Of a DNA stretch of 64,000 bases, positions 34,557-44,196 are shown one piece after another. Within the stretch, counting starts at the first letter, position 1; every line of letters begins with the position of its first letter. A program made the position numbers and the translations under genes. This stretch comes from Haliscomenobacter sp. (GTDB taxonomy: Bacteria > Bacteroidota > Bacteroidia > Chitinophagales > Saprospiraceae): positions 310,001 to 374,000 of the forward strand of contig JADJHZ010000002.1 of NCBI GenBank assembly GCA_016707205.1, given 5' to 3'. The notes under the pieces were generated by a model. It made no database searches. It saw only the letters and a list, made by a program, of their open reading frames with translations, and was not told the DNA's origin.

Positions 34557-36014
34557 ATGCCCAGGATTTCCTGTTTTTTGTTTCTGTTTTTTTTCAATCT
34601 GAGCTATTCTGCTGCTTTTCCTCCCAAAGAAGCAGGCAAGGCCGCCTACAGGTCAAACTACCAGGGCGCCCTATCGTATGCAGACGGCAAGTTTGTTCTC
34701 GCGCGCAAGCAGTTTCAGCGGGCTTATGAAAAAGCGCCTGGAAATTTTCAGTTTGCCCTTTCTTATGGTCTGAGCCTCGGGCGCACCGGCAGACACCAAA
34801 AGGCAATTTCGGTGCTCGCCAAAGCCCAACGCCTTCTTTCCCCCGCCGACCCCGAATTCGCCCTCAAAAGCGCGTTGTGCTCCTTTTATCAGGGCGCCTC
34901 TTTCCTCTACAGCGATAAACCAGGGCGAGCCATCGCCCCACTTCGCCAGAGCGCCGAACTATTGGAGCGCAAGGAAAATAATCCGATACTGAGCATCATA
35001 CTTAACGCCCTGGGATATGCGGTTTTAATGGACCAGGGCACCGGAGAACACCGCAAGGCCGGATTGCCGCTGCACGGACACGTCCACCGCCGCTCCCTGG
35101 AGCGGGCGTACCGGTATTTTTACCAAGCCCTGATCGCGAACCCAGACAATCAAACCGCACGCTCCAATGCCCTAATGCTGGGCGATTCCCTTCAGATGAG
35201 TCCGGAGAGCAGGGTTCCTTCCTTGCCGGACAGTTTGCTTACTAACCATACTCTGGAATCCAGGTCTGTTTTTCATGGCATGCAACAACGCCTTTTTCAG
35301 GACTTCCAACTTTTCCGCTACGACGAGTTGCTGTTTCTGGTGGACATTTCCGGTTCCATGGTAATGGAAAACGTAATTTGCATGAACGCCACGCGGTTTG
35401 AGGTCATGAAGGAAATGGTGCAAAAGCTCCTTCCCGAAATTCCCGCCTATACGGCGTTGGGAATGGGAACGATTGGAGGTGATTGCGGGACCGTGCCGAA
35501 GCAATGGAAACCGGCAGGCTCGCTTTCGAAAGAAGACATCCACGACATTACCCGGTTTCTGATTCCCGATGGCACCACCCCTCTGCTAAGTATGCTGATC
35601 GCAGCGCCCGAACTTTTTTCCGACACGCCAACCAAATCGAAGTCCATCTTTCTGATCAGCGACGGCGCCAACACTTGCCGCGAAGGCGGACTCGATGTTT
35701 GTTCCTGGGCAAGACAGGTCAGCCAAAAAAATATTTCGATCAACATTCTCACTTTTCTGAGCACTACCAGCGACAATACCGACGCCTTTGCCGAATACCT
35801 TTGTCTTGCTGAGTTAACCGGCGGACAAATCATCTACCTCGACAATTACCGGTGCCGGTTAGAGCCCCTGGCCTTCGATCTGGTCAAAACCTGTTCCTTT
35901 ACCCTCCCGGAGTTTCAACGAAGCTCGTGTTGGGGTCCTTCCGTCAAAGACCTATGGATGATCCCCAAAAAAAGGCTCCGTTCCAACCAGATTAAACGCA
36001 GCAAAAAGCCCTGA
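34557..36014 (+). CDS. TPR and von Willebrand factor A domain protein, exported
   Basis: 485 residues. Signal peptide (SCFLFLFFFNLSYSAAFPP). Residues about 30-230 hold TPR-like repeats (KFVLARKQFQRAYEKAPGNF, ALSYGLSLGRTGRHQKAISV). A VWA domain begins near residue 255 with the metal-ion site Asp263-x-Ser265-x-Ser267 in LFLVDISGSMVMENVIC, followed by the conserved SIFLISDGANTC strand. Function unknown; VWA and TPR domains both bind proteins, which suggests an envelope assembly or sensing role. The C-terminal 40 residues are basic. Confidence 0.83.
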   Translation: MPRISCFLFLFFFNLSYSAAFPPKEAGKAAYRSNYQGALSYADGKFVLARKQFQRAYEKAPGNFQFALSYGLSLGRTGRHQKAISVLAKAQRLLSPADPEFALKSALCSFYQGASFLYSDKPGRAIAPLRQSAELLERKENNPILSIILNALGYAVLMDQGTGEHRKAGLPLHGHVHRRSLERAYRYFYQALIANPDNQTARSNALMLGDSLQMSPESRVPSLPDSLLTNHTLESRSVFHGMQQRLFQDFQLFRYDELLFLVDISGSMVMENVICMNATRFEVMKEMVQKLLPEIPAYTALGMGTIGGDCGTVPKQWKPAGSLSKEDIHDITRFLIPDGTTPLLSMLIAAPELFSDTPTKSKSIFLISDGANTCREGGLDVCSWARQVSQKNISINILTFLSTTSDNTDAFAEYLCLAELTGGQIIYLDNYRCRLEPLAFDLVKTCSFTLPEFQRSSCWGPSVKDLWMIPKKRLRSNQIKRSKKP

Positions 36015-36181
36015 GCTATCGTTTCAAAAAATAAAATAACATTGCGCAAACAAAGTTGTACTTAGTGCATTAATTTTGTGTATTCAATGTATTTAAAAAT
36101 TATTTTTCTTCTTTTTTGGCACTCACTTCTCACACCTAACCGCTAGCCCATCTATCTCCTTAACTACACAATTTCTAATCT

Positions 36182-39094
36182 ATGCAAACCAAATTTTTTC
36201 CTCGTTTTTCTCCTGGATTTCTGGTCTTTTTTGCGCTATTGCTTTTCCCGTTTTGGGCTTCTGCTCAGATTAAGGTAAGCGGCACGATTCTCGACAAAGA
36301 TTCCGGAGAGCCCCTTATTGGCGCTAGCATCCAGATCAAAGGGAAAGTGACCGGAACGGTCTCTGACCTGGATGGCAAATTCGAGATCGCAACGGATGTA
36401 GCGCCTCCGTTTACGCTGGTATTTTCCTATACCGGCTATGCCAATGTGGAGATCGAAGTTACCAGTTCGCGAAACGACCTTCGGGTGGAATTGGAAACGC
36501 AAAGCATTCTGGCCACCGAGGTCGTCATTTCGGCTTCCAGGGTGGAAGAACGCATCCTGGAATCGCCGGTAACTATTGAAAAAATGGACGCCATTGCCAT
36601 CCGGCAGACGGCGGCCCCTGATTTTTACGATGGGATCTCCAACCTAAAAGGCGTGCAGACAACTCAGGGAAGTATGACCCTAACCTCCATCAACACCAGA
36701 GGATTTGGGGCTGTCGCCAATGAACGCTTTGTTCAGCTGATCGACTGGATGGACAATGCCGCTCCGCTGCTGAACTTCCCAACAGGGAATATCGTCGGGA
36801 TTTCCGAGCTCGATGTAGCCAATGTCGAATTGGTACCCGGCGCTGCTTCTGCCCTCTACGGCCCGAACGCCTTTAACGGCATCTTGCTGATGAACAGCAA
36901 GAACCCCTTTGACTACCAGGGACTCAGTGTGCAGGCAAAAGTAGGGGTTACCACCTCTGATGCTGGCGGAAGCAATCCGTATCAGTTGTATTCCGCCCGC
37001 TATGCGAAAGCCTTCGGAAAATTTGCCTTTAAGCTCAATGCCTCCTTTATGGACGCCACCGACTGGGCGGCCAATGACTATACGAGTGGACGGCGCACCC
37101 AAGCCATCTCTAATCCCGCTCCCGCAGGCCAACCTAATTTCGACGGCTTAAACATGTACGGAGACGAATCCCAGATCCTGGTTCCCATGGCTGCTGTTGC
37201 CGGTTCTCTTTCCCAGGCACTGGCTGGCAATTTTGCTCAAGCCTTAGGCATTACGCCCCAACAAGCCCAAGCATTGCTGGCCGCGAACATTCCCAAGCTT
37301 CCTACCCTTGACATTCGCCGCACTGGTTTCAAGGAAGAAGACCTTCTGGATAATCAGGACGCAAAGAGTATCAAGTTTGATGGAGCTCTTCACTACCGGA
37401 TCAATGACAACCTGGAAGCCTCCTACATGTACCGTTATGGTTCGGGATCGACGGTGTACCAAGGTGGGGAGCGCTATGCGCTTCGGGATTTCTCGATCCA
37501 GTTCCACAAGCTGGAGCTTAGCAACCCGAACTTCTGGTTGCGCGGCTACATGTCTCAAACCGACGATGGCGATTCGTACAACCTGAGCGCCCTGGGAGCT
37601 TTCGTCAATGAGCGGGCTAAAATCTCCTCCTCCCAATGGGTACCCACCTATGCCGGAACCTATGCCGGCGCATTGCTCCCGACTGTCCTGCAAGGAGGCA
37701 CGCCAAGTGCGGCACAAATTGCCGCAGCCCATGCAGCAGCCCGCGCAGCTGCCGATAAAGGGACCCCTCAACCCGGAAGCGCCGAGTTCAAAACCCTGGT
37801 GGAAAGCGTCCGCAAGGATCTGTTCCAGCGCAACCCTCCCGGCGCGGGGTTTGTCGACAACTCCCGGATGTACCATTCCGAATTTGGATACAACTTCAGG
37901 GATATCATTCCCGTAACGGCGTTTGAACTCCTCGTCGGGGGGAATTACCGGCAATACGACTTGTTCTCCGACGGCACGGTGTTTAATGAAAACCCCGATG
38001 GGCAAGGTGAAAACGAGCGCATCAAGATCAACGAATACGGCGCTTTTCTTCAGGCCTCCAAACAGCTTTTCAACCAACACCTCAAGCTGACAGGCTCTTT
38101 GCGCTACGATAAGAATGAAAACTTCGACGGGCAAGTTTCCCCAAGGATTGCAGCTGTTTATACGGCAGGATCTAACCGGGAACACAACATCCGCGCATCA
38201 TTCCAAACCGGGTTCCGCAACCCCAGCACGCAAGGTCAGTTCATCTTTTTCCCATCCAGCACGGGTAACCTCCTCGGCGGCGCCCAATCCAATGCCGAGC
38301 GCTACGGCATCCACAACGGCAACGCCTACTCAAACCAGTCGTATAATGCGTTTGTAGGAAGCGTACTCGCCGGAAAACCGAATCCCGGCCTCCTGCAAAC
38401 GGTCGACCTCGACTTTGTGAAGCCAGAAAAACTCAAAGCGATCGAATTTGGGTATAAAGGGCTCATTGGGCGCAAACTCCTGGTAGATTTTAACGCCTAT
38501 TTCAACACGTACAACGATTTTATCACTGGAGAAACGGTGCGCCCCATCAACAATACCTCCCACAAAGGGGCGCCTATTTATGGCGTTCAAGCCCAGCTTA
38601 CCGGAACCCTCCCCGTCGGCGCTTCGGTAGGGGCTTTCCGCCCGACAACCAACGCGCCGGAAGAAGTAACGTCCAATGGAGTCGGTTTGGGGCTTACCTA
38701 CCAGCTACCCAAAGGATACAACCTCTACGGCCACTACACCTATTCCACGTTCGACGTCCAAAACCCGCGCCCGGATTTTGAAGGCGGGTTCAATATGCCG
38801 GAGAACAAATTCCTGATCGGACTGGCTAACCGGAAAGCGTTTGGAGATCTTGGATTTGACCTGAACTACCGCTGGCAGGACGAGTTCCTTTGGCAAAACA
38901 GTTTTGCCCATGGCATTATTCCCGCTTTCGGCGTGTTGAACGTCCAGCTGAATTATCCGCTCAAGTCAATTAAGACGGTGATCAAGGCAGGGGCAACCAA
39001 TGCTTTTGGCGACGACTACGTCACCAATGCAGGAGGTCCATTCGTAGGGCAGATGCTTTATGTCTCCCTGACGTTCGACCAGTTTATGCGGTAA
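36182..39094 (+). CDS. TonB-dependent receptor with carboxypeptidase-like N-domain
   Basis: 970 residues. Signal peptide to about residue 29 (FFALLLFPFWASAQ), then a carboxypeptidase-regulatory-like domain (SGTILDKDSGEPLIGASIQI). The plug has NLKGVQTTQGSMTLTSINTR and VELVPGAASALYGPNAFNGI. The barrel runs to the end. It imports a large substrate across the outer membrane using TonB energy. No SusD-like lipoprotein follows, so it is not a classic polysaccharide locus. An Ala-rich insert near residues 515-530 (AAQIAAAHAAARAAADKG) is unusual. TAATTTTG at 36071-36078 fits a -7 element without a clear -33. Confidence 0.93.
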   Translation: MQTKFFPRFSPGFLVFFALLLFPFWASAQIKVSGTILDKDSGEPLIGASIQIKGKVTGTVSDLDGKFEIATDVAPPFTLVFSYTGYANVEIEVTSSRNDLRVELETQSILATEVVISASRVEERILESPVTIEKMDAIAIRQTAAPDFYDGISNLKGVQTTQGSMTLTSINTRGFGAVANERFVQLIDWMDNAAPLLNFPTGNIVGISELDVANVELVPGAASALYGPNAFNGILLMNSKNPFDYQGLSVQAKVGVTTSDAGGSNPYQLYSARYAKAFGKFAFKLNASFMDATDWAANDYTSGRRTQAISNPAPAGQPNFDGLNMYGDESQILVPMAAVAGSLSQALAGNFAQALGITPQQAQALLAANIPKLPTLDIRRTGFKEEDLLDNQDAKSIKFDGALHYRINDNLEASYMYRYGSGSTVYQGGERYALRDFSIQFHKLELSNPNFWLRGYMSQTDDGDSYNLSALGAFVNERAKISSSQWVPTYAGTYAGALLPTVLQGGTPSAAQIAAAHAAARAAADKGTPQPGSAEFKTLVESVRKDLFQRNPPGAGFVDNSRMYHSEFGYNFRDIIPVTAFELLVGGNYRQYDLFSDGTVFNENPDGQGENERIKINEYGAFLQASKQLFNQHLKLTGSLRYDKNENFDGQVSPRIAAVYTAGSNREHNIRASFQTGFRNPSTQGQFIFFPSSTGNLLGGAQSNAERYGIHNGNAYSNQSYNAFVGSVLAGKPNPGLLQTVDLDFVKPEKLKAIEFGYKGLIGRKLLVDFNAYFNTYNDFITGETVRPINNTSHKGAPIYGVQAQLTGTLPVGASVGAFRPTTNAPEEVTSNGVGLGLTYQLPKGYNLYGHYTYSTFDVQNPRPDFEGGFNMPENKFLIGLANRKAFGDLGFDLNYRWQDEFLWQNSFAHGIIPAFGVLNVQLNYPLKSIKTVIKAGATNAFGDDYVTNAGGPFVGQMLYVSLTFDQFMR

Positions 39095-39118
39095 ACGCGC
39101 TTATTTTAGAGCAAAAAG

Positions 39119-39151
39119 AAAACCCGGCAGGAATTGTTCCTGCCGGGTTTT
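39119..39151 (+). terminator. Intrinsic terminator after TonB receptor
   Basis: 15 bp arms AAAACCCGGCAGGAA and its complement at 39119-39133 and 39137-39151 with a 3 nt loop, followed by further T. It also closes transcription from the minus strand beyond tRNA-Val, since both flanks are A/T tracts. Confidence 0.88.
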
Positions 39152-39158
39152 TTATTCG

Positions 39159-39233
39159 TGGGCGCAGAAGGATTCGAACCTCCGACCCTCTGCTTGTAAG
39201 GCAGATGCTCTAAACCAGCTGAGCTATGCGCCC
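39159..39233 (-). tRNA. tRNA-Val (UAC)
   Basis: Cloverleaf on the minus strand. Acceptor GGGCGCA pairs with TGCGCCC, and the D arm is GCTC/GAGC. The anticodon stem TCTGC/GCAGA encloses loop CTTACAA with anticodon TAC. The T arm is GGAGG/CCTTC with loop TTCGAAT, including one G-T pair. Discriminator A; CCA is not encoded. Confidence 0.96.
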
Positions 39234-39311
39234 GTTTGCCAAAGGCGTGTGCAAATGTATGCGCGTTTTTGTTTTTATGCAATAGTTCGGGTGCATTTTT
39301 TTCGCTTTTCA

Positions 39312-40313
39312 TCAAAGTGTACCCGCAAACTCCCGAAAGATTACGGCAAGCATCAGTTGGCCTACTGCCCGAAGGGTGAAGGGATCGATAGCCTCCAGGG
39401 TATCGTTGGGCGTATGCCAGTGGGCAGGGAAACCGGTTTCCGAACCTGGCGGGCGGTTAATGATATCGATCATAGGGATTCCAGCGATGGTATTGACGAA
39501 GTAATGGTCGTCCGTTACCGCACCTACCTGATCCGGCACGAAATAATTCCCGTACCCCATGCTGGTTGCCAGGTTCCAGACTTTATCTACTACGGGCGCT
39601 GCATACTGAAGGGAAAAATATTCTTTCCCAAACCGGGCGCCTTTTCCTCCCACCATGTCCAGCAGAATGCCATATTGGGGGCGGATGCCGGAAGTATAGT
39701 GCAGATTCCGGGACCAATACTGGGAGCCCAGCCCCCAGGAATTGGGATCTGTTCCGCCGTCTTCGCCATAATCCTCCAGATCGAACAGGACCAGATCGAC
39801 CCCAAGGCCAACCGGGTTTTGCTGGAGCTGCCGGGCGACCTCCAGCAGCACCGCAACTCCGCTGGCGCCGTCGTCGGCGCCCATCACCGGTTTGTCCCGG
39901 TCGATCTGATTGGAAGGCGAATCGGCAATATGCCGGCTATCCCAGTGCGCTGCCAGAACAATGCGCTTAGCCTCTCCTGGGTTGTATTGCGCGATAATAT
40001 TTACTCCTTGTAAAGTTGCCCCGGTATAAGCTTTGGCCGAAAAGTTTTGCCGGATGACCTGGGCGCCGAAAGCTTCAAACTGTTGCGCCAGCCATTCGCC
40101 GCAAGCTTTGTGGGCAGGCGTATTGGGAACCCTGGGCCCAAATTCCAGTTGGCGCACCAAAAAGGCATACGCGCTGTCGCGGTCGAATTTGGGGACAGTT
40201 ACGGATGCCGGGGTCTCCGTTTCGGCTTGTTCCTTCTCCCGTTTATTGCCTTTGCATGCGCTTAATGCCAGAAGGCCAAGGAGAACGAATACCCTCAGGA
40301 AATGCTTTTTCAT
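39312..40313 (-). CDS. M28 family zinc peptidase / glutaminyl cyclase-like lipoprotein
   Basis: 333 residues with lipoprotein signal MKKHFLRVFVLLGLLALSAC (Cys20). Zinc-site residues in order: AAHWDSR, MGADDGASGVAVLLEVAR, LFDLEDYGEDGG, ILLDMVGGKG and PAHWHTPNDT, as in M28 aminopeptidases and bacterial glutaminyl-peptide cyclotransferases. The sequence GADDGASGV and the Trp-rich context lean toward the cyclase-like branch, but activity cannot be settled from sequence. Start chosen at ATG 40313; the longer frame would overlap thiL. Confidence 0.88.
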   Translation of the reverse strand: MKKHFLRVFVLLGLLALSACKGNKREKEQAETETPASVTVPKFDRDSAYAFLVRQLEFGPRVPNTPAHKACGEWLAQQFEAFGAQVIRQNFSAKAYTGATLQGVNIIAQYNPGEAKRIVLAAHWDSRHIADSPSNQIDRDKPVMGADDGASGVAVLLEVARQLQQNPVGLGVDLVLFDLEDYGEDGGTDPNSWGLGSQYWSRNLHYTSGIRPQYGILLDMVGGKGARFGKEYFSLQYAAPVVDKVWNLATSMGYGNYFVPDQVGAVTDDHYFVNTIAGIPMIDIINRPPGSETGFPAHWHTPNDTLEAIDPFTLRAVGQLMLAVIFREFAGTL

Positions 40314-40338
40314 GTTCTTGTGGTTAAAAGTTGACATT

Positions 40339-41373
40339 TCAGGATTCAAAGTGCTGCCACCCCTGGGCCTTCAGGGCATGGATATTTCCGCCCTTTGTAT
40401 GCAAACGCACGCCATCCCTGGCATCCACCATTTCGCCCATAATGAATATATCCGGCAAATAGCGAACCTTCTCCACGTCGTTAGGAGAAATAGTGAACAG
40501 GAGCTCGTAGTCTTCGCCCCCGCTCAGTGCACAGGTAATCGGGTCGAGGTGGAACTCCAACGCTTGAAGCTGAGCATCTATGTGAATGGGGACCCCACTT
40601 TCTTCGATAAAGGCGCCAACGCCGGATTGGTTGCAAATATGGAACAGGTCGGAAGCTAGTCCGTCGGAAATATCGATCATCGAAGTAGGGACCAGCCTGT
40701 TTTGAGCAAAGAGCTCGATCATGTCTTTTCTGGCTTCCGGTTTAAGTTGCCGGCCAACCAGATAGTCTTTGCCCTCGAGGTCAGGCTGAACGCCAGGGTT
40801 GGAAAGAAAGATCTGTTTCTCCCGCTCGAGAAGCTGCAAACCGAGGAAAGCGGCGCCTAAGTCGCCGGTAACGCAGACCAGGTCGCCCACTTTAGCAGTA
40901 TTGCGGTAGCATATCTTTCCTTTCTCCCCCTGGCCAATCGCCGTTACGCTAATGATGAACCCTTTTTGTGAAGAAGACGTATCGCCTCCCACCAAATCCA
41001 CCCCATAAACCTTACAAGCAGCTTCAATTCCAGCATAAAATTCCTCCAAAGCTTCAACGGAGAATCGGTTGGATATAGCGATGCTTACCGTGATCTGCCG
41101 GGGTTGGGCGTTCATGGCGTAAATGTCGGAAAGATTGACCACTACGGATTTATACCCCAAGTGCTTCATCGGAGTGTAGGCCAGGTCAAAGTGAATACCC
41201 TCCACCAACATATCGGTGGAAACCACCGTCAGAACCCCTTCGTTATCGATCACCGCCGCGTCGTCTCCCACGCCCTTTACAGAAGAAGTCTGAGAAAGTG
41301 CGAATTTACCCGTTAAGTGGTCGATCAGGCCAAACTCTCCCAGCGATCCAATATCCGTTCGTTTGTTTTCCAT
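40339..41373 (-). CDS. thiL: Thiamine-monophosphate kinase
   Basis: 344 residues; ATP-dependent formation of thiamine diphosphate, the last cofactor step. GVGDDAAVIDNEGVLTVVST and DMLVEGIHFDLAYTPMKHLG, KSVVVNLSDIYAMNAQPRQI, GVDLVGGDTSSSQKGF and DISDGLASDLFHICNQSGVG are the family motifs. Complete length. Start ATG 41373 (MENKRTDIGSLGEFG). No thiamine riboswitch or other thi gene is visible. The M28 peptidase follows 25 nt downstream. Confidence 0.95.
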   Translation of the reverse strand: MENKRTDIGSLGEFGLIDHLTGKFALSQTSSVKGVGDDAAVIDNEGVLTVVSTDMLVEGIHFDLAYTPMKHLGYKSVVVNLSDIYAMNAQPRQITVSIAISNRFSVEALEEFYAGIEAACKVYGVDLVGGDTSSSQKGFIISVTAIGQGEKGKICYRNTAKVGDLVCVTGDLGAAFLGLQLLEREKQIFLSNPGVQPDLEGKDYLVGRQLKPEARKDMIELFAQNRLVPTSMIDISDGLASDLFHICNQSGVGAFIEESGVPIHIDAQLQALEFHLDPITCALSGGEDYELLFTISPNDVEKVRYLPDIFIMGEMVDARDGVRLHTKGGNIHALKAQGWQHFES

Positions 41374-41430
41374 ATTACGAGTCGAAGAATACAAATAAAC
41401 ACAAAAAATGCCGTCAAGGCAGTAAATTAA

Positions 41431-42597
41431 TTATCCGAGTTTAGCCAAAAACAGGTCCACTTGCTGCATAGCCTCAGGGCCTTCTTCTTTGGCCAGAGAT
41501 TGGGCCGTTTCTGCCGAAGCGCGGGCGCCTACGCGATCCCCCAATTGCAACTGAATCTCCGCCAATAGGATAAAAGCGGAAGTGGAAGGCTTTTTTTCAG
41601 CGGCCAGCCGGGCTAGTTCTACCGCGGAACCAAGCGCCTCCTTACTGGCTGCGTGGTCTTTGCGGATAGACGCAAGGGTTCGGGCAAGTAGAGAAGCGGG
41701 TTCGGACCCCGCATTTTTGGCGTATTGACTTAACGCCTTTAAATAGGCTTTCTCGTCCCGCTGCATGGCCGCTTGCTCCATACCGAGGTAAAAGCCAAAT
41801 GCCTTGGCTCGGTCGGGAAGTTGGGCCTTCATTTTTTCTTTTGCGTCCTCTACCAACGTTTCGGTATGCATGGTCAGCCCTTTTAAGGCCGTTTTAAGAC
41901 AAGCGTCATAGATTCGGGATGTTATCTGTTCTGCCGAATACAACCTGGCCAATTCCGTTTTGTGTTGTACAAGGAGATCAAAGACTCTGGAATCGGCTTC
42001 CTGGGCTGCCTCAAAGACAATTTTAAGGTTGATATCGCTGGAAAAATCCGAAACGCCTCTCAGGTAATCGTTAACAATTCGCAGGCTTGGTTTCCCTGAG
42101 CGGTTCAGGCTTCGGATATAGTTGTAGATCAGGTTGGGGTCCCGGCCGCCTTTATTATAGGCTTCCTCATATCCCTTACTGCGGTCGATGGATTCCAGCA
42201 CCGATTTTCCAATAGAGAAAAAACCGTCTGCCCGCTGCGCTCCGATAACCTTTTTCAGTACCGAACCGTCAAAGTCAATAAAATACAATGTAGGATAAGC
42301 GCTCACCGGATAGGTTTTCTGAAAGCGGAGCCCTTCCTCTCCTTCCATATCGATTTTGATACAGACAAAATTGGAGTTAAACAAGGCGCCCACCTGAGGG
42401 TCTGGAAAAACATTTTGAGCCATAACTTTGCATGGGCCGCACCAGGTAGTAAAGGCATCTACAAAAATGGGTTTTTCTTCCGCCTTTGCCTTTTCCAGCG
42501 CTTCTTCCCAGGCGCCGTGAAAAAAGACAATCCCCTGCCCGAGGCTCAACGTAGTTCCAAGGAAAAACAGCCAAAGTGCTGCAATCATTTTTTTCAT
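41431..42597 (-). CDS. Thioredoxin-fold protein with C-terminal helical repeats
   Basis: 388 residues. Signal peptide (ALWLFFLGTTLSLGQG) and a thioredoxin domain with redox motif Cys53-Gly-Pro-Cys56 in TWCGPCKVMAQNVF, then cis-Pro in SAYPTLYFIDFDG. Residues about 150-388 are helical with TPR-like pairs (KPSTSAFILLAEIQLQLGDR). Probably a periplasmic thiol-disulfide protein; the partner is unknown. The gene is divergent from DUF1800. Confidence 0.88.
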   Translation of the reverse strand: MKKMIAALWLFFLGTTLSLGQGIVFFHGAWEEALEKAKAEEKPIFVDAFTTWCGPCKVMAQNVFPDPQVGALFNSNFVCIKIDMEGEEGLRFQKTYPVSAYPTLYFIDFDGSVLKKVIGAQRADGFFSIGKSVLESIDRSKGYEEAYNKGGRDPNLIYNYIRSLNRSGKPSLRIVNDYLRGVSDFSSDINLKIVFEAAQEADSRVFDLLVQHKTELARLYSAEQITSRIYDACLKTALKGLTMHTETLVEDAKEKMKAQLPDRAKAFGFYLGMEQAAMQRDEKAYLKALSQYAKNAGSEPASLLARTLASIRKDHAASKEALGSAVELARLAAEKKPSTSAFILLAEIQLQLGDRVGARASAETAQSLAKEEGPEAMQQVDLFLAKLG

Positions 42598-42777
42598 GTC
42601 CTGCTATTTTTCACAAAATTAATGGGATTCCGACAACAGGCAACGGAAGTTAGGGCATCTTGCCCAGGCAATAAGGAAAAAAGACCCACCGGTTCCGCTA
42701 TGGTAAAAAACGCATGTAATCGATTCTTATTTAAACCTTTCCCCAAAACGATAGTCTATCCAGGAAATCCGAGCGTT

Positions 42778-43899
42778 ATGGAGGCCATAAAACATCTATA
42801 TTGGAGGGCAGGATTTGGACTAAGCCCGGCTGAATGGGCAGAAAAAAAATCCATGCCTTTGCGTAAAGCGGTGGATGAGCTATTCTCCCAGGCCCGCAAT
42901 CCCAACCTGCTCCCGGTCCCAGAACCGGACCTACCTTCTGAACCCCAGATGCTCGACCGGGAGCAAATCCAAGAACGCCAACGCATAGAACGTCAGCGCG
43001 TATTGGAGTATAATTATTCCTGGCTCCAGCGCATGTCGAATCCAGAAGAGCCCGCCTTGCTCGAGCGGATGACTTTTTTCTGGCACGGTCATTTTGCATG
43101 CGACATCGACAATTCAGTGCTCGCGGTTCAATACCTGAATACCCTTCGTTTCCATGCATTGGGAAACTTCCGCGACCTTGTCGTTGCCATTGCCCGAGAA
43201 CCGGCGATGATCCGGTATCTGAACAACCAGCAGAACCGGAAAGATCAACCGAACGAAAATTTTGCCCGCGAATTGCTGGAACTGTTCACCATTGGACGGG
43301 GAAATTATACCGAAACCGATATCAAAGAAGGCGCCCGGGCTTTCACAGGCTGGTCGAGTACCTTGAGAGGGGAATATATCTTCCGGCCGGGGCAGCATGA
43401 TTACAACCGAAAAACCTTTTTTGGGAAAACCGGCAATTATGACGGAACGGACATCATTGATCTGATCCTCGAGCGAAAGGAAACCGCACTTTTTATTGTT
43501 GGAAAGATCTATCGCCATTTCGTTCACGAAAAAGGCCCGGAAGAACGGATCAAGGCGCTGGCTCGGGAGTTCTACGCCTCCGGTTACGATATTGGCCGCC
43601 TTATGCAAGCCATTTTCGAGAGCGATTGGTTTTATGCTCCAGAAAATATAGGAACCAAAATCAAATCCCCGGTTGAACTGCTGGCTGGAATGATCCGCAG
43701 TCTCGGGTTGCAGTTCGAGGACGGGTTGGGCGCCGTGTTTGTCCAGCGCGCGCTTGGCCAGATTTTATTCCACCCGCCCAATGTTGCCGGATGGCCTGGC
43801 GGGAGGTCCTGGATCGACAACTCCACCCTGATGACCCGCCTAAACCTGCCAACGGTCTTCTCTGTCCAGCGCCGAGGCAAATCTTCGGCCAAAGGATGA
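42778..43899 (+). pseudogene. DUF1800 family protein, main part, frame lost near the 3' end
   Basis: From ATG 42778 (MEAIKHLYWRAGFGLSPAEW), the standard DUF1800 start. Conserved blocks include MTFFWHGHFACDIDNSV, NFARELLELFTIGRGNYTET, DIKEGARAFTGW and AGWPGGRSWIDNSTLMTRLN. After LPTVF the frame diverges into RRGKSSAKG and stops, whereas the +1 frame continues as SSAEANLRPKDDLTVKERGP. One surplus base near 43861 explains this. The whole protein would be about 457 residues, a normal length. DUF1800 proteins pair with exported DUF1501 proteins, as here; function unknown. Confidence 0.88.
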
Positions 43900-43927
43900 T
43901 CTCACGGTAAAAGAACGAGGCCCTGGG

Positions 43928-44152
43928 TTGCGCAGGCTCAACGCTAACTACAATTTACAGCCCTTTGGCAAATTAATCCGGCAGCAAGACCCGGAATCGG
44001 CGCTAAACGCGCTTCGGGAATACCTTCTTATCAGAGAAAGCGCCGTTAATAATGCGACTATCCGGCAATATATCCAGACTTCCGAGCCGGGGGCATTTTT
44101 AGCCCAGGCCATTATGCGGATCATGTCCTTACCAGAATATCAGATGTGTTAG
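43928..44152 (+). pseudogene. DUF1800 C-terminal piece in shifted frame
   Basis: The sequence LRRLNANYNLQPFGKLIRQQ to IMRIMSLPEYQMC is the normal DUF1800 C-terminus, ending in the typical SLPEYQ. The frame is open backward from here to about 43862, so the shift point lies near 43861. The TTG at 43928 is not a real start. It overlaps the spurious extension, not the true ATG, of the following DUF1501 gene. Confidence 0.85.
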
Positions 44153-44196
44153 GCAAAGATCGCTATTTTTTTCCATTGGCTCTTAATCTTTTCCAT

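Noticed and set aside
37690..37780. Ala-rich insert in the second TonB receptor as a possible repeat array or mobile insertion
   Set aside because: The stretch is in frame, not tandemly repeated at DNA level, and has no flanking duplications.
37244..38185. 313-codon minus-strand frame inside the second TonB receptor
   Set aside because: It is antisense to a well-conserved plug and barrel and has no coherent protein features.
39249..40013. Plus-strand frame opposite the M28 peptidase
   Set aside because: The zinc-site motifs are clear on the minus strand, and the plus frame starts at the edge of tRNA-Val.
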